A DNA stretch of 44,618 bases from Pseudonocardiales bacterium (GTDB lineage: Bacteria; Actinomycetota; Actinomycetes; Mycobacteriales; Pseudonocardiaceae). The stretch spans positions 1 through 44,618 of the forward strand of contig QHBY01000231.1 in assembly GCA_003244245.1 (NCBI GenBank), in the 5' to 3' direction. The notes beneath the pieces are model-generated. The model ran no database searches, was not told where the DNA came from, and saw only the letters and a program-made list of their open reading frames with translations. Shown one piece after another: positions 15,950 to 23,211 of the stretch. Every line of letters starts with the position of its first letter. Within the stretch, counting starts at the first letter, position 1. The translations under genes were made by a program, and so were the position numbers.

Positions 15950-17131
15950 TTAGCGTGTTAGCCAGGTGCCACGGATACCTGGATAACTACGCTCTTGGTA
16001 CCTGGCTCGGCCCGGCATCACAGTAGGCGTGGCGACGTTGCCTGCGGGCAACTGGACCAGCACCCCGGTGGGTGCCAGCAGGTGGCCGATCGGGTTGCTG
16101 CCCAGGAACGCGGCGAACAGGTTGCTCACCGGTGGCAGCTGGGCGACCCCGGCGGCGACCGTGGCGGGCACGCGCTGTGCCTGCAGGCCTGCAGCGAGGG
16201 TGGCCGGCAATGACGTCGCCAGGCCCGCGATCATCAGCGAGAAGAACACCCCGATCGACAGCGAGGTCCCGGCGTTCTGGAAGGTCGAGCGCATGCCGGA
16301 GGCCACGCCGCGCTGGCTGGCGGGCATGCGGGTCTCGACGATGCAGAACACCACCAGCAGCCCGATCCCGGCCGCCAGGCCGCCCAGCACCCACGGACTG
16401 GTCCCCCCGGTGGGGTACCCACCGTAGGGCTGGATACCGACGGTGATCGAGGCCAGCAGCACACCCGTACCCGCGGTGAAGGTCAGGTTGCCCAGCCAAT
16501 CGATCCGGGCCGGTCGGCGGGACCCGATCTCCCGCAGGCTGCGATACGACCACAGGGTGCCGACGATCCCGATCGGCACGTTGATCCAGAACACCGCACG
16601 CCAGTTGATCACGGCCAGCAGACCGCCGGCGAGCAGGCCGATGAACTGCCCGGCCAGCGCAGTGATCTGGTTGACGCCCAGCGCCATGCCGCGCTGCTCG
16701 ATCGGGAACGCATCGGTGAGGATCGCCGCGGAGTTCGCGGTGAGCATCGCGCCGCCGACGGCTTGCACGACCCGGAACCCGATCAGCCACAGAGCGCCAT
16801 CCGCCCCGGTGAACGGATCGACCGACAGGGCCAGCGACGCGACGCTGAACACCAGGAAACCCAGGGTTGTACATCGGCACCCGGCCGAAGATGTCGCCCA
16901 GCCGTCCGAACGTCGCCACCAGCACTGCCGAGGTCAGCAGGTATCCCAGATCATCCACAGCAGGTAGCCGATGTTCCCCGGCGCCAACGGATCCAGCCCG
17001 ATACCGCGAAAAATCGCCGGTAGCGCGATGATGACGATCGAGCCGTCCAGCGCAGCCATCAGCACACCCAAGGTGGTATTGGACAGCGCCACCCATTTGT
17101 AGCGATCGGATGCGGTTGCCGTCGGGCTCAC
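15950..17131 (-). pseudogene. Decayed DHA2-family MFS drug transporter
   Basis: The gene starts at a GTG (17131) overlapping the marR stop by 4 nt, and its first helices read NTTLGVLMAALDGSIVIIAL. One base is lost near 16950 (LLWMI/LGYLLTSAVLVATFGRLG). The frame is restored by an extra C near 16863, after which helices continue as LIGFRVVQAVGGAMLTANSA. In-frame, about 130 residues are missing: VVFCIVETR joins directly to MPASQRGVASGMRSTFQNAG, which in full-length pumps lie far apart. The total is therefore about 390 codons against the usual 520 or more. The intact partner MarR was probably its regulator. Confidence 0.85.
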
Positions 17132-17574
17132 AGCCGCTGCGCCAACTTCTCCAACAGCGGTATCGCGACGACCAGCTGGCGCTGCTCGGCCAGGCTGAAC
17201 TCGTCCAGCGCGCGGGCCACCCGCTGGGTATTCACGCAGCGGCGGTCTACCAGGATCGTCTGGCCGGCCGCGGTCACCGACATCACGACGCAACGGCCGT
17301 CGTCGGGATGCGCCCGGCGCTCGACGAGTTGGCGCTGCTCCAGAGCGGCCAGGGTCGCGCCCATCGCTTGCGGGCGCACCCGCTCCTCCTCCGCGAGTGC
17401 CCCCGGAGTCGCGGGGCCGTCCCGGTCCAGCCGGGACAGCACCGAGATCTCCGACAACGTCAGGTCGCCGGCCGCATGGCCTTGGCGCAGCCGGCGCACG
17501 ATCCGACCCAACACCACCCGCAGGTCACATCCGGCCCGAACCAGATCGGCAGGCAACGTCGCACCATCGCTCAT
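17128..17574 (-). CDS. MarR-family transcriptional regulator
   Basis: The 148-residue protein has the MarR winged helix: LTLSEISVLSRLDRDGPATP, GALAEEERVRPQAMGATLAA and LVERRAHPDDGRCVVMSVTA with the DxR wing. Dimerisation helices flank it. It lies upstream of and overlaps the DHA2 pump relic (GTGA), the common regulator-pump order. It is divergent from an isochorismatase gene across a 66-nt gap with an inverted repeat. It appears intact even though the pump is broken, so the divergent gene may be its surviving target. Confidence 0.9.
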   Translation of the reverse strand: MSDGATLPADLVRAGCDLRVVLGRIVRRLRQGHAAGDLTLSEISVLSRLDRDGPATPGALAEEERVRPQAMGATLAALEQRQLVERRAHPDDGRCVVMSVTAAGQTILVDRRCVNTQRVARALDEFSLAEQRQLVVAIPLLEKLAQRL

Positions 17575-17582
17575 GGATAGTC

Positions 17583-17624
17583 AACGTAGGCTTATCAACC
17601 TGAGTGTACGAGTTGACCTACGTT
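17583..17624. promoter_or_regulatory. Candidate MarR operator in the marR/isochorismatase gap
   Basis: AACGTAGG (17583-17590) and CCTACGTT (17617-17624) are perfect 8-bp inverted arms separated by 26 nt. Both are flanked by TTGA/TCAA elements, and a -35-like TTGACC adjoins the right arm. Two dyad-related sites in a divergent gap fit binding of a MarR dimer at each promoter. This is inference from position and symmetry. Confidence 0.45.
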
Positions 17625-17640
17625 CGAAGGGGTGACAGCG

Positions 17641-18186
17641 GTGGCTGAGCTTCTCGTCGTCGTGGACATGCAGAACGGGTTCCTCCGGGACGGCAACCTG
17701 GCCAGCGACCGGTGCTTGGCCGTGCTCCCAGCGGTGCTCCGGGAGGTAGACGAGGCTCTCGCCGCTGGGCACCGGGTGCTGTTCACCGCCGATACTCACG
17801 AGATCGACGATGCGGAGTTCGCCGTGTTTCCCGAACACTGCGTCCGTGGCACCCACGAGGCCGATCTGGTCGATGAGCTGCTCCCGCTGCTGGCCCGGGA
17901 CGATGTTCTGCTGTTGCGCAAGCGGCGGTACTCGGCGCTGTTCGAGACCGAGATGCAGGGTCACCTGCACCGCTTCGGCATCGACTCCGTGCGGATCTGC
18001 GGGGTATGTACCGACATCTGCGTCCTGCACACCACGGCGGACCTGCGCAACCGCGATTTTCCGGTGACGGTGGCTGTCCACGCCACCGGCACCTTCGAAG
18101 GTCCGGGGCACCCGGCGGATGCAGTGCAGGAGTTCTCCCTCATGCACCTGCGGCGAGTGCTCGGAGCGAGACTCGATTACGGCTAG
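17641..18186 (+). CDS. Isochorismatase/nicotinamidase-family cysteine hydrolase
   Basis: The 181-residue protein has the Asp-Lys-Cys triad of the family: LLVVVDMQNGFLRDG (Asp), LLLRKRRYSALFET (Lys) and GVCTDICVLHTTADLRNRD with the nucleophile Cys. Its metal-site pattern DTHEIDDAEFAVFPEHC and HADP-like spacing resemble nicotinamidases (nicotinamide to nicotinate, NAD salvage). Isochorismatase or other amide substrates cannot be excluded. I prefer GTG 17641, with AAGGGG upstream, over GTG 17632. It is divergent from marR. Confidence 0.88.
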   Translation: MAELLVVVDMQNGFLRDGNLASDRCLAVLPAVLREVDEALAAGHRVLFTADTHEIDDAEFAVFPEHCVRGTHEADLVDELLPLLARDDVLLLRKRRYSALFETEMQGHLHRFGIDSVRICGVCTDICVLHTTADLRNRDFPVTVAVHATGTFEGPGHPADAVQEFSLMHLRRVLGARLDYG

Positions 18187-18274
18187 GCCACCGCTCGGCT
18201 AGCCTTCGTCGACCCCGGTCGTTGCTGCGTTAGGGTTACAGCCCCAACAGCTACCGGAGCTCGGAGGGTGCGAC

Positions 18275-18541
18275 GTGGAGGTAGGCCGCCAGCCAGCGGA
18301 ACTCTCGAAGGAGCAACGGGAGCAACTTCATCGAGCCCACCAGCGCCTGCGCAATACCTCGCACGCTCTGGAAGCGTTAACGGTGGTCGAGCCGGTCCGC
18401 GGCCGATGGGTTGCCGCGCCCGCGCCTGACGAGGCACTCGAGGCAGCACAAAACGACCTCTATAACGCGTGGCAGGAATTCTGGCGTGTCCATCAGGAGC
18501 TGCTGCGCTGCGATCTCCCTCCGGGCGTTCTCGGTGAATAG
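18275..18541 (+). CDS. Hypothetical helical protein
   Basis: The 88-residue product starts at GTG 18275, with GGAGG 8 nt upstream. It is strongly helical and charged (LSKEQREQLHRAHQRLRNTS, then DEALEAAQNDLYNAWQEFWR), with the look of a two-helix coiled coil separated by a Pro-Ala linker. There is no membrane segment and I recognise no family. The good ribosome site and biased composition support a real gene. Confidence 0.6.
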   Translation: MEVGRQPAELSKEQREQLHRAHQRLRNTSHALEALTVVEPVRGRWVAAPAPDEALEAAQNDLYNAWQEFWRVHQELLRCDLPPGVLGE

Positions 18542-18714
18542 GAAACCCCTTGTTCACCCGGCCTGCAACCTCTTGTTCACCCCGGTACGGCGACTTTCCT
18601 GGGTTCCTGAGATTATCGTTCTTCGCTAACTGCGGCGCCCGTCAGTGTGATATCAATCAATGCATCAAGGCAAGCCTGCGCGGCTCACGTCAACGAGGCC
18701 GACGAGGAGGAACG

Positions 18715-18861
18715 ATGATTGAACCGGAGCACGTCGCGTCCGATCTGCCGGAGCTGGACCGTGCCGATGATCCCAGCGGTGGGGCGGTGGCCTGGGCGCT
18801 ACTGGCGATGAGTGCGACCCTGATCTTCAGCGGCATTTCTGCGGCAGCCTGGGCGTGGTAA
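18715..18861 (+). CDS. Small single-span membrane protein
   Basis: The 48-residue product starts at ATG 18715 behind an excellent GAGGAGGAA ribosome site. An acidic N-terminus (EPEHVASDLPELDRADD) precedes one C-terminal membrane helix (AVAWALLAMSATLIFSGISA, then AWAW). The track shows it only as the tail of a longer ORF. No family is recognised. A similar tail-anchored small protein occurs at 22987. Confidence 0.6.
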   Translation: MIEPEHVASDLPELDRADDPSGGAVAWALLAMSATLIFSGISAAAWAW

Positions 18862-18891
18862 TTGAACGCTCAAGCCCGCGCCGAAGGCCGA

Positions 18892-19389
18892 TCACTTCGC
18901 TGGCGGGGTGACCGGTAGGTCAGAGTTGAAAATGTCGATCACTGCCTTCCACGACCCATCGGCCTGCTTCTTCCAGACGTCGACGAACTTCCCCTTGTCG
19001 ATCGGGGGGTTGGCGAACGCGTAGGTTCCCGTGGAGTAGGCCAAGTCGCCGGAGCGGGCCACTTCCACCTTGGTGGTCTCGCTAGCGAAGGTCGTCCCAG
19101 CAGGAACGGAAGCGAATACCTGCATCCAGGTCTGGCGAATCTACTCCTTGGTCCGGGCGATCGGAGTGTTCGGTGCCAGCAGGACTGCTCCATCGCCGTA
19201 GTAGGAAACGGTGGCGTCGATCTACCCGGCCCCGATGGCCTTGAGCCAGGCTGCTTCTTCTTGGCGGATCGCCGCCGCCGCCCCCGGCCGTGGAATCGGC
19301 TTGCGCCGTGGAGCAGGCAGCTACGGAGCGGTCAGACCTGCGCAGCTGATCATCAATGCGATGAGGCGCAATGCGTGTTTCTTCGCCAT
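18892..19389 (-). pseudogene. Exported SnoaL/DUF4440-like protein interrupted by in-frame TAG codons
   Basis: A 166-codon frame runs from ATG 19389 (MAKKHALRLIALMISCAGLT) to the end at 18892 and is interrupted by TAG at codons 23, 56 and 83. Between them the protein is well preserved: EEAAWLKAIGAG, IDATVSYYGDGAVLLAPNTP, IRQTWMQVFASVPAGTTFAS and GKFVDVWKKQADGSWKAVID. This is an NTF2-fold DUF4440 domain. Codons 56 and 83 each differ from CAG or GAG by one base. Codon 23 may instead come from a pair of compensating frameshifts, since another frame there reads VAACSTAQADSTAGGGGG with a lipobox. I infer a recently killed lipoprotein gene. Confidence 0.75.
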
Positions 19390-19598
19390 TGTCTCGTTTC
19401 CAATCCCAGCAGAGCTTCGGCGTCGGAGCTCAGGTCGGCCCGGGCTTCCAGGGGTACGACCGTAAAAGTACGAGTGGTGCGTGGCGGCGATGCGATTAAT
19501 CGACTACTCGAATCAGGTGCGCGCGCATGCCCGCATGATCGACTACGCTGAAAGCCCGAGGCTGGCCGCCAGCCGCAGCGGCGGGGAAGGGTCAGCGC

Positions 19599-20676
19599 GT
19601 GATCGAGGAGGTACGTCCGGGTCACGAGCGTCACGCTGGCGCGAGTGCGGAACCCGGGGCCGGCGAGTTGAGCCCGTTCCAGGCGGTGAACCGCTTTTTT
19701 GATCAGGCGGCGGATCATCTGCACCTGGGTGATGATCTGCGGGCGGTGTTGGGAAGCTCCTATCGGGAGCTTCGGGTGCAGATTCCCCTCCGAATGGACG
19801 ACGGCTCAGGTCGGGTCTTCACCGGCTATCGGGTCCAGCACAACGGTGCCCGCGGCCCGTTCAAGGGTGGCATCCGTTACCATCCCGCGGCGGATCTCGA
19901 TCATGGATGCCTACTCCGTCCGGCACGGCTACTCCCCGGCGATCGTGACGGGAAAGCCCGTTGAGCTCGGCGGCTGCCTGGGGCGGGCCGCTGCCACCGG
20001 GCGTGGACTGGTGTACTGCCTGGCGGAGGCCGCGCGAAGCCTTCAGCTCGATCTCGAAGGAGCGACGGTCGTCGTCCAAGGGTTCGGCAACGTCGGCTCC
20101 TGGTTCGCGCGGCTGGTGGGCGGCCTGGGCTGCAAGGTCGTCGCTGTCTCCGACGTCGGCGGCGGGGTGTACGACGGGCGTGGCCTCAGCATCCTCGCGG
20201 TGCAGGAGCACGCCCGGCACGCCGGCACGGTGGCGGTCAGCCCCGGCACCGAGCCGATCAGCAACGCCGAGCTCCTCGAACTGGACGTCGATGTGCTCGT
20301 GCCAGCGGCGTTGAGCCGCGTCGTGAACGAAACCAATGCCACGGCGGTGCGCGCCTCGGTGCTCCTCGAGGCCGCCAACCACCCGGTCAGCTTCGGCGCT
20401 GATCAGGTCCTCACTGACCGCGGAGTCACCGTGATCCCCGACATCCTCGCCAATGCGGGCGGGGTGACCGTGTCCTACTTCGAGTGGACCCAGAACCTCC
20501 AACAATTCCGGTGGGACGAATCGCGAGTCAACGACGAGCTTCGAAAGACCATGTCGACTGCGTGGCGGTGGGTGCACGAGCGATCCGTCCGTGACAACGT
20601 GTCGCTGCGGCTCGCCGCGTTCGCCACCGCGGTCGAGGCAGTAGCCACTGCGGAACAGCTCCGCGGCTACATCTGA
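19599..20676 (+). pseudogene. Glu/Leu/Phe/Val dehydrogenase with internal deletion
   Basis: The N-terminal frame reads LRVQIPLRMDDGSGRVFTGY and NGARGPFKGGIRYHPAADLD, the start of the substrate domain. It then joins, in another frame, to MDAYSVRHGYSPAIVTGKPV, VVVQGFGNVGSWFARLVGGL (the GxGxxG nucleotide site) and the normal C-terminus NLQQFRWDESRVNDELRK. About 65 residues between ADLDH and MDAYS are gone, including the catalytic-Lys segment (PFGGAKGG) and PAPDVNT. The intact enzyme would reversibly deaminate glutamate or a branched amino acid. The missing segment rules out normal activity. Confidence 0.88.
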
Positions 20677-20689
20677 ACCATCGCTAGCC

Positions 20690-21830
20690 CAAGGATCCTC
20701 AATCGCTGCGTAGCAGGCGGCGAGTTCGGTGCGGTCGGTGGCGCGAGTTTGGCGCAGGCGCGGTAGAGGTGGCGGCGACGGCGGCCAAGGGGGGTGCGGC
20801 ACCTTCACATGCCTGCGTCAACCGGTGGGCGCGGGTGCTGGCGGCTTGGGCGGAGCCGCGCCTATTATGGCGGGTGTGTGCGGCGGTGGCCTGGGCGGCG
20901 GCGTCGACGGCCAGCAGCAGGGCGCCGATCTGTTCGAGTTGGACCGAAGCGGCGTGCAGCGCCGCGCCATCGTCGGTGGCCAGAGCAGCGGCGTGCGCGG
21001 CCGCAGCGGGGGCGCGGGGGCCGTCGACCTGGGTGGCCAGTTCGGCGAGCCGGCTGGTGTTGCGACGCGGCCACCTCGGCCGCTCGCCGGGCTAGCGTGA
21101 CGGCCTCGCTGACACCGCCCTCAGCGGCGGCGACCCAAGCCTGGGCGAGTAGCACCTCCGGTTCCAGGTAGAGCCAGGTTGGATGCCGCGCGGTCGTCAT
21201 GTCCATGAGAGCTTGGCGCGCTGACGCCACGTCACCGGTCATCCCGAGCGCGCCGGTGAGGGCTACCAGCGCGTGAAACGACCATCCGCCGGGGTCATCA
21301 CTTCCCCTGGTCCGGGGTGTCCTGGCAGCGCTCGCGGTACCGGCGCGAGGTGTGGTCGGCACGGTCCACCCACAAGGCCGCCGAGCAGCAGCGCCCGCAG
21401 CCACACGTCCACGACGACGGCCGCCTGATGCAGTCCGATCTCGAATGACTCGACGCGGGTGTCGATCCGCCGCAAGGTCTCCTCGACCCCATCAAGGCGG
21501 CCGAGCCCCCCGCAGGCCATCGCCAGACCCCACCCGGCCATTTGTGTCGCGGCCGGAGAGCATCGCGGATGGGCGAGCACCCCGGCGGCCGCCTCCGCGG
21601 CTTGGGCAGTCCGTCCGAGGAAGGCGTCCAGAACCGACCGCATCCTGGCCAGCTCCAAGGCTGCGGCGTCATCGGAGATGGTGATCGCGACGGCGTCGAG
21701 CACCTCCTCGGCCTCGGTGGGACGATGGAGCGTGAAAGCCAATCCGATCAACCGGGGGATGGCGGCCTGGGCTCGCTGGGCGTCGCTGCAAGCCATAGCG
21801 TCCAGCGCAGCCAGCTCGGTATCGCCGAGT
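20690..21830 (-). pseudogene. Relic A of a LuxR-family (LAL-like) regulator
   Basis: On the minus strand the TPR-like middle region is readable: LIGLAFTLHRPTEAEEVLDA, FHALVALTGALGMTGDVASA and YLEPEVLLAQAWVAAAEGGV. A C-terminal helical region follows in another frame, then [10 protein letters not shown] and LAACYAAIED from the end of a LuxR helix-turn-helix. About 113 nt covering the HTH core is missing compared with relic B, and the ATPase half is absent. Its right end is fused in-frame to the HTH of relic B. Confidence 0.75.
20828..21050. repeat. Direct repeat unit, copy A of LuxR 3' region
   Basis: This segment aligns without gaps to 22023-22245 at a constant offset of 1,195 nt. Shared blocks include ATGGCGGGTGTGTGCGGCGG and CCAGCAGCAGGGCGCCGAT. 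By eye identity is high but not complete, so these are old paralogous copies rather than a fresh duplication. Confidence 0.75.
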
Positions 21831-22400
21831 TTGGCGCAGGCGCGGTAGAGGTGGCCCTCGACGGTGCGGACCGAGACGACGAGCCGGTCGGCGACCTGGC
21901 GGTTGGACAGCCCGCCGGCGGCCAGGGTGACGATCTCCCGTTCTCGGCTGGTCAGTGGTAGTGGCGCGGTCAGTATGGTCAGCGCGGGGATGCGGGCGCC
22001 TTCGCAGGCCTGCGCCAGCCGGTGGGCGCGCGCCCGCGGCCTGGCCGGAGCCCCGCCGCTCATGGCGGGTGTGTGCGGCGGCGGCTTGAGCGGCGGCGTC
22101 GGCGGCCAGCAGCAGGGCGCCGATTTCTTCGAGTTGAACCGAGGCGGCGTGCAGTGCCGCGCCGTCGTCGGCGGCCAGGGCGGCGGCGTGCGCGGCTGCG
22201 GCGGGGGCGCGGGGCCCGTCGACTCGGGTGGCCAGCTCGGCGAGCCGGTCGGCCACCGTGCGGTCACCGAAACAGACCGCCGTGTGCAGCGCGAACACCT
22301 CCACGGCGGGTTGGCCCGGGGCCGCGGCCACCTCAGCGGCTTGATGGGTTTGCGCGACGGCCTTGCTGGTCGAACCCTCGGCGGCGGCGGCATCATCCAA
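21830..22400 (-). pseudogene. Relic B of a LuxR-family regulator, retains the HTH
   Basis: The minus strand shows [40 protein letters not shown] and [20 protein letters not shown]. After a frame change comes the complete LuxR/GerE helix-turn-helix [40 protein letters not shown]. The N-terminal ATPase part is missing; upstream the DNA becomes a CoA-ligase tail on the other strand. No stop follows the HTH; the frame continues into the middle of relic A. Confidence 0.75.
22023..22245. repeat. Direct repeat unit, copy B of LuxR 3' region
   Basis: This is the partner of 20828-21050. The two repeats encode the same helical stretch ([20 protein letters not shown]...) before the HTH in the two tandem LuxR relics. 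Confidence 0.75.
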
Positions 22401-22530
22401 TTCGTCGCCGAGCGGGTGGCCCCGTACAAGCGCATTCGCGCCGTCGAGATCGTCGACGAGATTCCGAAGTCGCCATCCGGGCGCATTCTCAGACGCTTAC
22501 TCGAGAGCGAGAACGCGCGGACAGGGACTA
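22389..22530 (+). pseudogene. C-terminal fragment of an AMP-forming acyl/aryl-CoA ligase
   Basis: The frame reads [20 protein letters not shown] and [20 protein letters not shown], the C-terminal lid domain of 4-coumarate-CoA-ligase-like enzymes. Normally this has the catalytic Lys in PKSPSGKILRR; here that Lys is Arg. The 450 or so upstream residues are absent: the left neighbour is the LuxR relic on the opposite strand. Confidence 0.75.
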
Positions 22531-22830
22531 GTTTGAGTGGCTGCGGTGACGATTCGCTTGTCGTCACCCAAGGCGCCGGGACGCAGCCGGTAACTGCGGG
22601 CCGCGTGACCGATCCCGATCTTTACCCGGTCCGCCTTGGGTGGGGACAGCCGAGTTGCTCCAGCCAGACTGGCGTGCGGAGCCCCGGCTGGTGGCGTCCA
22701 CGACCAGATCGCCGGACACCGCCAGCTCGTGACTGCCCTCGTCGCGGCGCACGATCCGTACCCCGCCGTTGGTCGCTGTCTGTGACCAGCCTGACGACGT
22801 CGCAGCCCTAGGCAATGTACGGACGGCAGC
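22500..22830 (-). pseudogene. Fragment of an FAD-dependent monooxygenase
   Basis: Two frames together read [30 protein letters not shown], then [20 protein letters not shown] and [18 protein letters not shown]. This is the central part of a PHBH-like flavin monooxygenase, in which DLVVDATGRGS is the conserved GD/DG-type region. Both ends are missing and a frameshift separates the pieces. Its 3' end converges on the CoA-ligase fragment. Confidence 0.65.
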
Positions 22831-22986
22831 GCCTTCGCCCGTAGCCGGATCTGGCCCTCCGCGACTACTGGCATCCGACCGGGGCCGGGTACGCGCGGCC
22901 CGGTGTCAGTCGCAGCACCGAGTTTTTACCTGCGGCTAACCCAGCTCAGGCCATGCGGTAACCAGCTGCTCCGTAGCGTCTGTGTC

Positions 22987-23199
22987 ATGACCCAGCACCT
23001 CACCCCCGCGGCCGGCCGCGAGGACAACGGCTTCCCCCGGCCGCGGACCGGGGGCAATGGCGCTCTTACCGCAGACCCCGTCGGTGACCTGGGTGTGCGG
23101 CCAGGTGACTCCAACCCGGCACGCATGCTGTCCGCCGTGCTGCTGCTCGCGATCACAATGATCATTATGGCGGTTGCGCTGGTGTTGTGGTTGACCTGA
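22987..23199 (+). CDS. Small C-terminally anchored membrane protein
   Basis: The 70-residue product starts at ATG 22987. A polar Gly/Pro/Asn-rich N-terminus ends in one membrane helix, MLSAVLLLAITMIIMAVALV followed by LWLT. No ribosome site is visible. TAGCGT, a TAnnnT -10 element, ends about 7 nt before the ATG, so a leaderless message is plausible. No family is recognised; the topology resembles the 18715 protein. Confidence 0.5.
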   Translation: MTQHLTPAAGREDNGFPRPRTGGNGALTADPVGDLGVRPGDSNPARMLSAVLLLAITMIIMAVALVLWLT

Positions 23200-23211
23200 T
23201 ACCTATTCAGG
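23195..23211. terminator. Short bidirectional hairpin between convergent genes
   Basis: CCTGA-TACCTAT-TCAGG contains the stop codons of both convergent genes (TGA of the small membrane protein, and TGA of the MFS gene on the other strand). The stem is only 5 bp. Confidence 0.3.

Noticed and set aside
15987-17096. 369-aa ORF on the minus strand
   Set aside because: Only its short LGYLLTSAVLVATFGRLGDIF portion belongs to the DHA2 pump (between two frameshifts); the rest is a shadow frame.
18892-19389. TAG recoded as an amino acid
   Set aside because: TAG ends other intact genes here, for example the FAH-family and GNAT genes, so reassignment is unlikely. Nonsense mutation is simpler, and one of the three TAGs may come from frameshifts.
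20828-22245. Repeat pair as a CRISPR or transposon terminal repeat
   Set aside because: There are only two long protein-coding direct copies, no short regular units and no transposase; they are paralogous LuxR segments.
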